A DNA stretch of 64,000 nt from Eubacterium sp. AB3007 (GTDB lineage Bacteria > Bacillota > Clostridia > Peptostreptococcales > Anaerovoracaceae), in contig NZ_JIAD01000001.1 of NCBI RefSeq assembly GCF_000688015.1, forward strand, positions 124,001-188,000, written 5' to 3'. Positions 41,781-50,340 of this stretch are shown piece after piece; position 1 is the stretch's first letter, and every line of letters begins with the position of its first letter. The position numbers and the translations under genes are program-made. The notes beneath the pieces were generated by a model. The model was given only the letters and a program-made list of their open reading frames with translations. It did not search any database and was not told where the DNA came from.

Positions 41781-42668
41781 ATGACAGACGACAGAGGCTA
41801 TAAAACTGGAATCATCTCTATGCTGGGCTGTGATGTGCTGTGGGGCGTACTGCCTCTCTATTGGCAGGCCTTGCGGCCCATTGACTCCTGGGTGATCATC
41901 TTCTATCGGATCTTTCTGGTAGGGCTGGTGGCTGGGATCGCATCGTTGTGGATCTACGGACTGCCTGCCATCCGGGAGCAACTGGCGGTGCGCTCCAATC
42001 TATGGAAGTTTCCTCTGGCGGGTTGCCTGATCACCTGCAACTGGAGCATCTACATCTGGGCGGTGAATGCGGATCACGTGATCCAGACCTGTGTGGGGTA
42101 TTACATCGAGCCTCTGATCGTGTGCCTACTGGGGATACTGATCTTCCGGGAGAAGGTCACCAGGTACAAGCTCATCGCCATGCTCTTCGCGCTGGCAGGG
42201 TTGGTTGTCATCCTGATCCATTTCATGGAGCCGCCGCTGATCGCGGTCTCCATCGCCACTTCCTTCGCCGTCTATGCGGCGGTGAAGAAATGGTTCGACC
42301 TTCCTCCGATCATGTCGGTGTTTCTGGAGACGTTGTTTCTCATGCTGCCGGCACTTTGTGTCATCATTGGCATCGAGGTCACCGGACACGGAGCGTTGGC
42401 GGTGGCGACTCCCGGAAAGTATTTGCTCCTGCTTTGCTGCGGCATCCTGACGGCCACACCACTGAGCCTGTTCGCTGCAGCGGCCACCAAGGTGCCTATG
42501 ATCACCGTAGGATTGCTGGAATATCTGTCTCCATCCATCGCACTGCTTATCGGGATCTTCTTCATGAAGGAACCCTTCGATGCCGTACAACTGGCGGCCT
42601 TCGTGATCATCTGGGTAGGGCTTGTGTTTTTTACATACGGAGAGTGCAAGGGAGAGAATGATGTCTGA
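41781..42668 (+). CDS. rarD: RarD-type EamA transporter
   Basis: A 295-residue ten-helix DMT-superfamily protein. WGVLPLYWQAL near the start and ITCNWSIYIWAVNADHVIQTCVGYYIEPL match the RarD branch. Its substrate is unknown; RarD was named for chloramphenicol sensitivity. It starts 12 bp after the SSS gene, and the next gene starts within its last codons, so translation is coupled. Confidence 0.87.
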   Translation: MTDDRGYKTGIISMLGCDVLWGVLPLYWQALRPIDSWVIIFYRIFLVGLVAGIASLWIYGLPAIREQLAVRSNLWKFPLAGCLITCNWSIYIWAVNADHVIQTCVGYYIEPLIVCLLGILIFREKVTRYKLIAMLFALAGLVVILIHFMEPPLIAVSIATSFAVYAAVKKWFDLPPIMSVFLETLFLMLPALCVIIGIEVTGHGALAVATPGKYLLLLCCGILTATPLSLFAAAATKVPMITVGLLEYLSPSIALLIGIFFMKEPFDAVQLAAFVIIWVGLVFFTYGECKGENDV

Positions 42669-44007
42669 AAAGAAAGAACGGATCCAGCTTGGGGATCATT
42701 TTGAATATGGACGGATCATCAGGTTCGTGTTTCCCTCCATCGTGATGATGGTATTTACCTCGATCTATACCATCGTAGATGGACTGTTTGTGTCGAATTT
42801 CGCCGGGACAGTGCCCTTTGCGGCGATCAATTTGATCATGCCTGTGTTTATCATCGTGGGCGCCCTGGGATTCATGCTGGGAGCTGGTGGGTCGGCGCTG
42901 GTGTCTCAGAAGCTGGGCGAGAAAAAGCCAGAGGAGGCCAACCGGTATTTCTCACTATTCGTTTACACAGTGATGGTGGGCGGTGTAGTCATGTCTGCGC
43001 TGGGACAACTCGCGCTGCGGCAGGTGTCCATCTGGCTGGGAGCCAGCGGCGAACTGTTGGACAACTGCGTACTGTATGGAAGGATCATGCTGTGCAGCAT
43101 GGTGTTCTTCATGCTGCAGAACCTGTTCCAGGCCTTCATGGTGGCTGCCGAAAAACCGCGGCTGGGCCTGGTGTTTACCGTCAGCGCCGGAGTGATCAAT
43201 ATGGTGCTGGATGCCTTGTTCGTAGGACTTCTGAGCTGGGGGCTTGCCGGTGCCGCCTTCGCCACGCTGGTTGCGGAGACCTTTGGAGGTCTGGTCCCGG
43301 TGATCTATTTCCTGCGGCCGAATGACTCGCTGCTACAGCTCGGGCGCACCCGGGTGATGTGGCCGGTGCTTTGGAAGGCCACCACCAATGGTTCTTCGGA
43401 GATGATGAACAGCATCGCCGCTTCGGTGGTGACGATCCTCTACAACAAGCAGCTGCTGCGACTGGCAGGGTCGGACGGCGTGGCCGCCTATGGGGTGATC
43501 ATGTATGTGGTGTTCATCTTCCTGGGGGTGTTCATGGGCTATGCGGTGGGCATTGCCCCGGTGTTCAGCTTCCACTACGGTGCCGGGCACAAAGCCGAGC
43601 TTCGCAGTCTGTTCCGCAAGACCATGGTGCTGTTGTCCTGTGCCGGTGTATTGATGACAGCGGTCTCCTGGGCGCTTTCCGGGACACTGACGGATATCTT
43701 TGTAGGATACGATGCGGACCTGCGGGCCATGACACTTCACGGAATGAGGATCTTTGTGACTTGTTTCCTGCTGAGCTGGTTCGTGGTCTTCGGATCCTCC
43801 TTCTTCACGGCACTTGGGAACGGTTTGATCTCGGCCACTATCTCGTTCCTGCGGACTCTGGTGTTCGAGTGCGGTTCGGTCCTGTTACTGCCCATGATCT
43901 TGGGCCTGAACGGCGTCTGGGGCTCCATCGTGGTGGCGGAGGTGATGGCCTGCGTAGTAACGGGAGTGTTCCTGCTGAAGAAGAGGAAGGAGTATTTCTA
44001 CGATTGA
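42661..44007 (+). CDS. MATE-family efflux transporter
   Basis: A 448-residue protein with twelve hydrophobic segments (FVFPSIVMMVFTSIYTIVDGLFVSNFAG opens the first MatE half). It belongs to a different branch from the MATE pump at 20831 (shared topology, low identity). Two ATG codons are in tandem at 42658 and 42661; the second is preferred for spacing from AAGGGAG. It overlaps rarD by eight bases. The cytoplasmic loop after helix 6 contains an antisense copy of GGCTTTGTGC. Confidence 0.88.
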   Translation: MSEKKERIQLGDHFEYGRIIRFVFPSIVMMVFTSIYTIVDGLFVSNFAGTVPFAAINLIMPVFIIVGALGFMLGAGGSALVSQKLGEKKPEEANRYFSLFVYTVMVGGVVMSALGQLALRQVSIWLGASGELLDNCVLYGRIMLCSMVFFMLQNLFQAFMVAAEKPRLGLVFTVSAGVINMVLDALFVGLLSWGLAGAAFATLVAETFGGLVPVIYFLRPNDSLLQLGRTRVMWPVLWKATTNGSSEMMNSIAASVVTILYNKQLLRLAGSDGVAAYGVIMYVVFIFLGVFMGYAVGIAPVFSFHYGAGHKAELRSLFRKTMVLLSCAGVLMTAVSWALSGTLTDIFVGYDADLRAMTLHGMRIFVTCFLLSWFVVFGSSFFTALGNGLISATISFLRTLVFECGSVLLLPMILGLNGVWGSIVVAEVMACVVTGVFLLKKRKEYFYD

Positions 44008-44059
44008 TTCTTCTTCTCAACGGTGGTATGATGTAGAAAAGACAAAAGGAGATGAAAAC

Positions 44060-44629
44060 ATGCTGACACTTGACAGAGCGAAAGAACTGAACGAGTCCAT
44101 GGTGACCGAGGAGAGCCTACGTGTCCATTCGCTGAACGTGATGGCAGCCATGGGTGCGATGGCAGATCATTTTGGGGAAGACAGAGAGCACTGGATGGCC
44201 ATCGGCTATCTGCATGATTATGATTACGAGAAATATCCCGAGGAACATCTGCACCATACCGAGGAACCGCTGCTTGCGGCCGGGGTGGATCCAGAGGATG
44301 TTCGGGCGATCCTGTCCCACGGATACGGACTTTGTAACGATATCGAACCCCTGACCAACATGGAGAAGAGCCTGTATACGGTGGACGAACTGACAGGGAT
44401 CATTCAGGCCTGTGCCAGGATGAGACCCCATGGGATCACCGATCTGACTGTGAAGAGCTTCATGAAGAAATTCAAAGACAAGAAGTTCGCCGCCAAGTGC
44501 GAGCGGCCTTTGATTCTGGATGGATGCGAGCGGCTGGGTATGGAAGTACGGGATGTGGCAGAGATCTGCATCGAGGGCATGAAACCCTTCGCGGAGGAGA
44601 TCGGCCTTCTGGGAACAGAGGCTGAGTAA
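44060..44629 (+). CDS. HD-domain phosphohydrolase-like protein
   Basis: A 189-residue HD-superfamily protein. The metal-binding His-Asp is in GYLHDYDYEKYP (His52-Asp53), with an earlier His near 23 and HHTEEPLL behind it. The family has no known substrate; nucleotide or phosphate-monoester hydrolysis is typical of the fold. It follows the MATE gene by 52 bp with its own AAAAGGAG site and has a strong terminator. Confidence 0.82.
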   Translation: MLTLDRAKELNESMVTEESLRVHSLNVMAAMGAMADHFGEDREHWMAIGYLHDYDYEKYPEEHLHHTEEPLLAAGVDPEDVRAILSHGYGLCNDIEPLTNMEKSLYTVDELTGIIQACARMRPHGITDLTVKSFMKKFKDKKFAAKCERPLILDGCERLGMEVRDVAEICIEGMKPFAEEIGLLGTEAE

Positions 44630-44652
44630 GGAAGACAACAGGAAAGATTGAG

Positions 44653-44679
44653 ACAACGGGCATGAGCCCGTTGTTTTTG
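44653..44679 (+). terminator. Terminator after the HD-domain gene
   Basis: ACAACGGGC pairs perfectly with GCCCGTTGT around an ATGA loop, followed by TTTT. Confidence 0.88.
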
Positions 44680-44705
44680 TGATGTGCCGGAGACGTGCCC
44701 TTGTC

Positions 44706-46076
44706 TTATCGTTTTTCCCGCTCCGCCAGCTTCTTCACGATCTCCGCATGGACATCCCGGCTGATTGGGTACTTCCAGATGGCCAGAGAGGCCAGGACCA
44801 GGAAGAAGGCAGGGAGGACGGTGGTACAGTGGGCGACCCAGGTCAGGGCAGATTCCGGCTGCACAGTGTGGGTGCCGTCAAACCCAGCCAGATCCAGAAT
44901 GGTTCCCAGCAGAAAACTGCCAAATCCCAGAGCAGCCGCTTCCACCAGCCCCTGGAGCGAAACGATCATGGATTCACGGTCCTGTCCGGTGGTGAACTTG
45001 TCATACTCGCAGATATCGAAGTAGATAGAAGGCACCAAATCCCAGTACACACAGGTACAGAAGGCCAGCATCAGCAAATAGAAGAGGAGCCAGACCAGAC
45101 TGCCGGCAGGTGTCAGCCGCAGGATCACCATCCCGGCAAAACCGGTCAGGAAGAACAGGATCAGCGTCTGCCGCTTGTCGATCGCAAGCGCCACCTTGCC
45201 CACGATCCAAAGAAGAGGGAGCCCGATGATGGGACGTCCCAGCAACAGGGCCGAAAGTTTGACAGAGGGAAGACGGAGGTTATAGGTCATGAAATAGACC
45301 ATGTCCGACATGATCATGGAGTAGCACACCAGCGCACATATACTTGCCAACACAAGCCACCGTACCGGAGGCAGTTTCAGGATGGAAAGGTATGCCGCAA
45401 ACAGCTGGCGGATGCCTGGGAGTTTAGGGCGGCGAAGCTCCGGGCAGGGCGGGTCTTTACGTTTGGAAGCCAGATAGGTCAGAAGGATCGTAATGCCGCT
45501 CACCAGGCCCATCACTCCTGCTACTGCCATCCATGCCAGGCTCGGGGTCGCGCCACGAGCTGTGAGATAGGCCACCAGGTTTGGTGGGACAGCCACACAG
45601 ACGATATTTCCCAGCATGTTGAAAAAACTGGCCCAGAGGCGCAGCACAGTGCGGTCGTCATAATTGTTGGTATAGTCTACCCCAAGGGCCAGATAGGGGA
45701 CAAAGAACGTGGTATAGCAGACCCAGAAGATCATGAGCATCATGCCGTAATAGAGGGATTTCAGGGGCTCAGGAAGAGGCATGTTGGTAAAAAGAAGCAC
45801 TAGCGCAAGGGGGAGCGGAATGATCATTGCACGCAGAAAGGGGCGCCGTCTCCCTCTCCTGGTGAAGAGGCCGTCCGAGAGGATGCCCATGAAGGGATTA
45901 TACAAAGCATTCCAGATCGCGCCGATGGCCGTCATCAAACCGGCGACGGCAGGCCGAACCCCTGCCACGGTAGTGGCGAAAAACATAAAGAAAGTGCCCA
46001 CAAAGGAATAGGAAATAGAGTCCGCCATGGAGGCGTACCCGTAGCCAAGATCATCTTTCCATGTAAGTCTTTCCAT
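44706..46076 (-). CDS. GPH-family MFS transporter
   Basis: A 456-residue transporter of the glycoside-pentoside-hexuronide cation symporter type. The start LTWKDDLGYGYASMADSISYSFVGTFFMFFATTVAGV and the loop GILSDGLFTRRGRRRPFLR near residue 65 are characteristic. Twelve hydrophobic segments are visible. GPH members import sugars or related compounds with sodium or protons; no sugar-catabolic gene is close, so the substrate is open. It is divergent from sstT. Confidence 0.87.
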   Translation of the reverse strand: MERLTWKDDLGYGYASMADSISYSFVGTFFMFFATTVAGVRPAVAGLMTAIGAIWNALYNPFMGILSDGLFTRRGRRRPFLRAMIIPLPLALVLLFTNMPLPEPLKSLYYGMMLMIFWVCYTTFFVPYLALGVDYTNNYDDRTVLRLWASFFNMLGNIVCVAVPPNLVAYLTARGATPSLAWMAVAGVMGLVSGITILLTYLASKRKDPPCPELRRPKLPGIRQLFAAYLSILKLPPVRWLVLASICALVCYSMIMSDMVYFMTYNLRLPSVKLSALLLGRPIIGLPLLWIVGKVALAIDKRQTLILFFLTGFAGMVILRLTPAGSLVWLLFYLLMLAFCTCVYWDLVPSIYFDICEYDKFTTGQDRESMIVSLQGLVEAAALGFGSFLLGTILDLAGFDGTHTVQPESALTWVAHCTTVLPAFFLVLASLAIWKYPISRDVHAEIVKKLAEREKR

Positions 46077-46136
46077 TCACTTTCCCTCTTGTTTCAATCA
46101 TAGTATCCCGTATGCATTATATTGCATTTTTCCTGT

Positions 46137-46164
46137 TTGTGAAACCCTTTTTCTTGAATATAAT
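46137..46164 (+). promoter_or_regulatory. Promoter of sstT
   Basis: TTGTGA (46137-46142) and perfect TATAAT (46159-46164), 16 bp apart. Confidence 0.65.
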
Positions 46165-46220
46165 GGTATCTTATGTTAGAATTTAGAAAGTTTAATGATT
46201 ATGTAGAAACGGGAGGTATT

Positions 46221-47513
46221 ATGAAGAATATTTGGAATACGTGGTCCAGACTATCGCTGATCCAGCAGATCTGCATCGGTCTGGTAATCGGTATCTTTTT
46301 GGGAGTGGCCTTTCCAAAGGCCACTGGAATAGGGTTATTTGGTACACTGTTCGTATCAGCGTTGAAGGCAGTGGCGCCGATCCTGGTTCTGGTGCTGATC
46401 GTGAACGCCATCTGTCATCACGAGACAGGCAAGAAGACCAACATCAAGAACATCATCGGGCTCTATCTGGTAGGTACCTTTGCCGGTGGAGCGATGGCGG
46501 TGATCGTCGCCAGACTGTTCCCGGTGAAACTGGTGCTGAACGGAGTGGATGCGGCGGACACCGCCTCAGCACCGACCGATCTTGTTACGGTGTTGACCAA
46601 TCTTCTGACCAACCTGGTGGCCAATCCTATCCACGCCCTGGCAACACTCAGTATCTCAATCGATCCTGAGACACTGTCGGCTTCCACCAGTGTCAGCCCT
46701 AACTTTTTGGGGATTCTGGTGTGGGCCTGCCTACTGGGGCTCTGCCTGATCAAGGCAAGACAGAGCACCAAGGACATGATCGAGGATTTGGCAAACTCCA
46801 TCTCCCAGATCGTTCGCTGGGTCATCAAGTTTGCACCCCTGGGCGTTATGGGGCTTATCTATACTGCGATTTCTACCACAGGCCTGTCAGTGCTGGTCTC
46901 TTATGGGCAGATCATCCTGCTTCTGGTGGGTATCATGTTGCTGGATGCGCTGGTGTTGAACCCCATCATCGTGTTCACTCAGATCCGCCAGAACCCGTAT
47001 CCGCTTGTACTCCGTTGCCTGAAGGACAGCGGCATCACTGCGTTCTTTACCAGAAGCTCGGCAGCCAACATCCCTGTGAACATGCAGCTTTGTGAGGATC
47101 TGGGGCTGGACAAGGATACCTATGCCATCTCCATCCCTCTGGGGGCGACCATCAACATGGCGGGCGCGGCGATTACCATTTCCACCCTGACCATGTGCTG
47201 CTGCTTTACCATCGGCCACCAGGTGCCCTTGGGGCTTGCCATCATCCTTTCTGTGCTGTCGGCTTTGTCCGCCTGTGGCGCGTCGGGTGTGCCTGGAGGA
47301 TCGCTGTTGCTGATCCCACTGGCCTGCTCGCTCTTCGGGATCCCGGGAGACATTGCCGCGCAGGTCATCGGTGTTGGCTTCATCGTAGCGGTAGTGCAGG
47401 ATTCCATGGAGACTGCCATCAACTCTTCCACGGATGCGCTGTTCACGGCCACTGCAGATTTCAAACGTCAGAAGAAAGAAGGCAAGACGATCAAGGTCAG
47501 CATCCTGGGCTGA
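46221..47513 (+). CDS. sstT: Serine/threonine:sodium symporter SstT
   Basis: A 430-residue member of the dicarboxylate/amino acid:cation symporter family. It opens with WSRLSLIQQICIGLVIGIFLG, the SstT signature, and has the substrate-site segments AFFTRSSAANIPVNM, GATINMAGAAITIS and CGASGVPGGS. It imports serine and threonine with sodium, a main energy source for amino-acid fermenters. The start at 46221 has an ACGGGAGG site; the frame is open 48 bp further upstream, but without such a site. Confidence 0.92.
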   Translation: MKNIWNTWSRLSLIQQICIGLVIGIFLGVAFPKATGIGLFGTLFVSALKAVAPILVLVLIVNAICHHETGKKTNIKNIIGLYLVGTFAGGAMAVIVARLFPVKLVLNGVDAADTASAPTDLVTVLTNLLTNLVANPIHALATLSISIDPETLSASTSVSPNFLGILVWACLLGLCLIKARQSTKDMIEDLANSISQIVRWVIKFAPLGVMGLIYTAISTTGLSVLVSYGQIILLLVGIMLLDALVLNPIIVFTQIRQNPYPLVLRCLKDSGITAFFTRSSAANIPVNMQLCEDLGLDKDTYAISIPLGATINMAGAAITISTLTMCCCFTIGHQVPLGLAIILSVLSALSACGASGVPGGSLLLIPLACSLFGIPGDIAAQVIGVGFIVAVVQDSMETAINSSTDALFTATADFKRQKKEGKTIKVSILG

Positions 47514-47571
47514 TCGGCGTACTGGCCGCAGAGATATACAGATGATCATCATGGTGTTGTAGATGGAGCGG

Positions 47572-47598
47572 GGCGCCATCTGCAGCGCCATATTGTTT
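47572..47598 (+). terminator. Possible terminator after sstT
   Basis: GGCGC/GCGCC stem with an 8-nt loop, followed by ATATTGTTTTT. Weak, but correctly placed between sstT and cstA. Confidence 0.45.
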
Positions 47599-47703
47599 TT
47601 CTGCATTTTTGTGAGGTAAACGATGTTCGTCAAACGTATATGGAATAGCACTGGAAATCTTGCTATTGTGAAAGAAATAATTCCTTGAAAGGAGGATTAT
47701 CTG

Positions 47704-49173
47704 ATGTTATCATTCCTGATCGCATTACTTGTTCTGATCTGCGGCTATCTTGTATACGGACGATTGACCGAAAAGATCTTTGGCCCGGATGATAGAGAGA
47801 CGCCGGCGTATGCCATCAACGATGGTGTGGATTGCGTGCCCATGAAGACCTGGAAAGCGCTTTTGATTCAGCTACTGAATATTGCAGGGACCGGTCCCAT
47901 CTTCGGTGCGTTGATGGGAGCCTGCTTCGGCCCGGTGGTGTTTCTGTGGATCGTCTTTGGTGCTATTCTCGGGGGAGCTGTCCATGACTACATGAGTGGA
48001 ATGATTTCCGAGCGTTATCAGGGACAGTCCATCGCTCAGTTATCAGGGACGTTTATGGGAACACCTGTGCTCTATCTCATGAGGCTGTTCGCTATCGTAT
48101 TGCTTGTATTGACAGGGACCGTATTCGTCACTAGCCCGGCAGCGCTTTTGTCCAGCCTGACGCCGGAGGCGCTGACGAATGGTTTCTGGATCGTTGTGAT
48201 CCTCATCTATTATGTGTTGGCAACGTTGCTTCCCATCGATAAGGTCATCGGGCGTCTGTACCCGGTGTTCGGGGTAGTGCTGATCATCATGGCTATCAGC
48301 ATTGGCGGTGGCATCTTCCTGTTGTCGGGGTACACGATCCCTGAGGTACAACTGAAGGACCTGCACCCTGACAATCTGCCGATCTGGCCGTTTATGTTCA
48401 TCACTGTGGCATGTGGCGCCATCTCCGGGTTTCACGCGACCCAGTCTCCCATGGTGGCCAAGTGTATTACCAGTGAGAAGGTAGGCAGGAAGGTATTCTA
48501 CGGCGCCATGATCATCGAGTCTGTGATCGCGCTGGTATGGGCAGCCGCCGGGGTGGCCTTCTACGGCACCACCCATGTTCTGAGTGATGCCTTAGCAGAC
48601 CTGGGGCAGTCGGGGGTTGTCTACCAGATCAGCCACGATATGCTCGGCAGTATCGGGGGTGTACTGGCGGTCATCGGTGTGGTGGTCTGTCCCATTACCT
48701 CTGGTGACACGGCCTTCAGAAGTACCAGACTGATTCTGGCGGAGTGGAGCGGTCTTGACCAGCGACGTATCCGAAATAGACTGATTCTCACTTTGCCGAT
48801 CCTGGCGGTGGCAGCACTTCTAACCCAGATGGATTTCAATGTCCTTTGGAGATACTTCTCCTGGAGCAACCAGACTCTGGCGATGATCTCTCTTTGGACG
48901 GCCACCTCTTATCTGATCCACAAAGGCAGGTATAAGTGGGGGTCATTACTTACAGCTCTTCCCGCCACATTCATGACGGGAGTGACTGTGACCTATATCC
49001 TGATGGCACAGGAGGGGTTCGGTATGGGTGCATCCAAAGCCTATCCTATTGGTATCATCGCAGCAGTATTCATGATCGTGGTCTATTTCATCGAGATGTA
49101 TCAGTGGAGTATCGCGGAAGAACAATACAGCCTGAAGTGGGAAAGAGTAGGCGATATCAATAAGAGGGCTTAG
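47704..49173 (+). CDS. cstA: CstA-family carbon-starvation transporter
   Basis: A 489-residue polytopic protein, the short clostridial form of CstA (E. coli CstA has about 700). Family markers are YGRLTEKIFGPDDRETPAYAINDGVD at the start, NIAGTGPIFGALMGACFGP and HDYMSGMISERYQGQSI. CstA proteins import peptides and, in E. coli, pyruvate. A GAAAGGAGG site precedes the ATG. Downstream there is no gene on this strand before 50341; instead an array of hairpin repeats begins 85 bp after the stop. Confidence 0.9.
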   Translation: MLSFLIALLVLICGYLVYGRLTEKIFGPDDRETPAYAINDGVDCVPMKTWKALLIQLLNIAGTGPIFGALMGACFGPVVFLWIVFGAILGGAVHDYMSGMISERYQGQSIAQLSGTFMGTPVLYLMRLFAIVLLVLTGTVFVTSPAALLSSLTPEALTNGFWIVVILIYYVLATLLPIDKVIGRLYPVFGVVLIIMAISIGGGIFLLSGYTIPEVQLKDLHPDNLPIWPFMFITVACGAISGFHATQSPMVAKCITSEKVGRKVFYGAMIIESVIALVWAAAGVAFYGTTHVLSDALADLGQSGVVYQISHDMLGSIGGVLAVIGVVVCPITSGDTAFRSTRLILAEWSGLDQRRIRNRLILTLPILAVAALLTQMDFNVLWRYFSWSNQTLAMISLWTATSYLIHKGRYKWGSLLTALPATFMTGVTVTYILMAQEGFGMGASKAYPIGIIAAVFMIVVYFIEMYQWSIAEEQYSLKWERVGDINKRA

Positions 49174-49257
49174 GCTGCCTCGTCAATGCCTGTTTTTGAG
49201 GCATATGTTGACTGTACGCAATCAGTTGAAACTAGTTACCTGGTTGCGGGTGGTGTG

Positions 49258-49635
49258 GAAGTTCCATGCAAAACAGGGGAATGGGCGATCTGCATGGAAC
49301 TTTTCGTGGCTGAAGTTCCATGCAAAACGAGGAAATGGCTGATCTGCATGGAACTTTTCGTGGCTGAAGTTCCATGCAAAACAGGGGAATGGGCGATCTG
49401 CATGGAACTTTTCGTGGCTGAAGTTCCATGCAAAACGAGGAAATGGCTGATCTGCATGGAACTTTTTGTGGCTGAAGTTCCATGCAAAACAGGGGAATGG
49501 GCGATCTGCATGGAACTTTTTGTGGCTGAAGTTCCATGCAAAACGAGGAAATGGCTGATCTGCATGGAACTTTTTGTGGCTGGAGTTCCATGCAAAACGA
49601 GGAAATGGCTGATCTGCATGGAACTTTTCAACCTC
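49258..49635. repeat. Seven tandem 54-bp hairpin repeats
   Basis: Units start at 49258, 49312, 49366, 49420, 49474, 49528 and 49582, each exactly 54 bp. Every unit holds the perfect 11-12 bp inverted repeat AAGTTCCATGCA/TGCATGGAACTT around a 20-nt loop. There are only two loop types, starting AAACAGGGG (A) and AAACGAGG (B), in the order A-B-A-B-A-B-B. A partial eighth arm (GAGTTCC) follows. Because 54 is a multiple of three, both strands show long open frames, but codon pattern and lack of starts argue against a protein. Confidence 0.92.
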
Positions 49636-49709
49636 TCGGAGTTCCAAACAGAATGTAGATCGCACTTTCAAGGGAAAAGACTCCTTAACCGACTAGTCTT
49701 ATCGCATAG

Positions 49710-49746
49710 AAAAATCTCATCGCCCGATTCGGACGATGAGATTTTG
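49710..49746. terminator. Strong bidirectional terminator
   Basis: AAAATCTCATCG pairs perfectly with CGATGAGATTTT over an 11-nt loop; both sides can supply a U-tract. On the minus strand it ends the transcript of the small NrdD-like gene. Confidence 0.85.
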
Positions 49747-49753
49747 TTTTTAG

Positions 49754-49791
49754 CCATCCATTTGCTCACGCAAATGGGGTTAGGTCTCCCA
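49754..49791. repeat. 38-bp direct repeat, copy 1
   Basis: Identical over 38 bp to 49861-49898. It contains a small palindrome CCATTTGC/GCAAATGG and, on the minus strand, the same final codons as the gene at 49873. Confidence 0.85.
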
Positions 49792-49860
49792 GCCGTAGGT
49801 TGCAGCCAGTCAGCCATCGTCTCCGACTCGGCTTCCTGGGCAACCCTGACAGGGGACCTA

Positions 49861-49898
49861 CCATCCATTTGCTCACGCAAATGGGGTTAGGTCTCCCA
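49861..49898. repeat. 38-bp direct repeat, copy 2
   Basis: Second copy, 107 bp from the first; the stop codon and last eight codons of the minus-strand gene lie inside it. Confidence 0.85.
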
Positions 49899-50160
49899 AC
49901 CCGTGTTTTACGCGGTCAGCCTCCTCGGCTGTCTTGGCGTCGTTCCAGTTATCCATAGTACCTACCAGGTAGCCTGTGATGCGGCGGATCCGCTCGAAAG
50001 GAACGTGGCTAAAGGTATAAGTCAGGCCAACGTACTCTGGATCCTGCTCGTCCACCTCGATGGTCAGGTCGTTCAGTGTTCTATGATACTTCTCCTGCAG
50101 GTAATCAACGTAGTTGTTCGCTTCCTGTTCGCTTATGTTGTGCGGCTTATGCAATGTCAT
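49873..50160 (-). CDS. Small protein resembling the C-terminal tail region of anaerobic ribonucleotide reductase
   Basis: A 95-residue soluble protein. Its second half, PFERIRRITGYLVGTMDNWNDAKTAEEADRVKHGL, matches the R-x-T-G-Y-L-V-G-T-x-x-x-W-N-x-A-K-x-x-E-x-x-D-R-V-K-H pattern found in NrdD-associated tails and in small stand-alone proteins annotated as anaerobic ribonucleoside-triphosphate reductase. The first half (HKPHNISEQEANNYVDYLQEKYHRTLNDLTIEVDEQDPEY) is helical and acidic. It lacks the glycyl-radical motif and so cannot be a reductase alone. An AAGGGGG site precedes the ATG. Its 3' end lies in a 38-bp repeat, so the end may have been reshaped. Confidence 0.6.
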   Translation of the reverse strand: MTLHKPHNISEQEANNYVDYLQEKYHRTLNDLTIEVDEQDPEYVGLTYTFSHVPFERIRRITGYLVGTMDNWNDAKTAEEADRVKHGLGDLTPFA

Positions 50161-50340
50161 AACGGTATACCCCCTTCTATATCATTCAATTGTTCTATAT
50201 GATATTATACACCATATCTTGTGTCGCAAACGGAAAAGTTTGTCTAAATATTGTATTTTTGAAAGTGCAAAAATATTCACCGAAAAGTTCACAGTTGTGG
50301 TAGAATGGAAGGGAGTTTTGGACGGGAGTATGCGACTACT

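Larger units (their letters stand above)
49636..49872. other. Intergenic region with duplicated gene end
   Basis: No gene seen. It holds a strong hairpin terminator and the first copy of a 38-bp direct repeat whose second copy contains the 3' end of the small NrdD-like gene. Confidence 0.6.

Noticed and set aside
49258..49635. CRISPR array
   Set aside because: Reframed as 34-bp repeats with 20-bp spacers it looks like one, but only two spacer sequences occur, alternating, they resemble each other, and no cas gene is present. It is a tandem hairpin satellite.
49186..49890. A repetitive protein of about 230 residues on the plus strand, and similar frames on the minus strand
   Set aside because: The 54-bp unit is a multiple of three, so several frames stay open by construction. 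There is no ribosome binding site and the repeats form perfect DNA palindromes.
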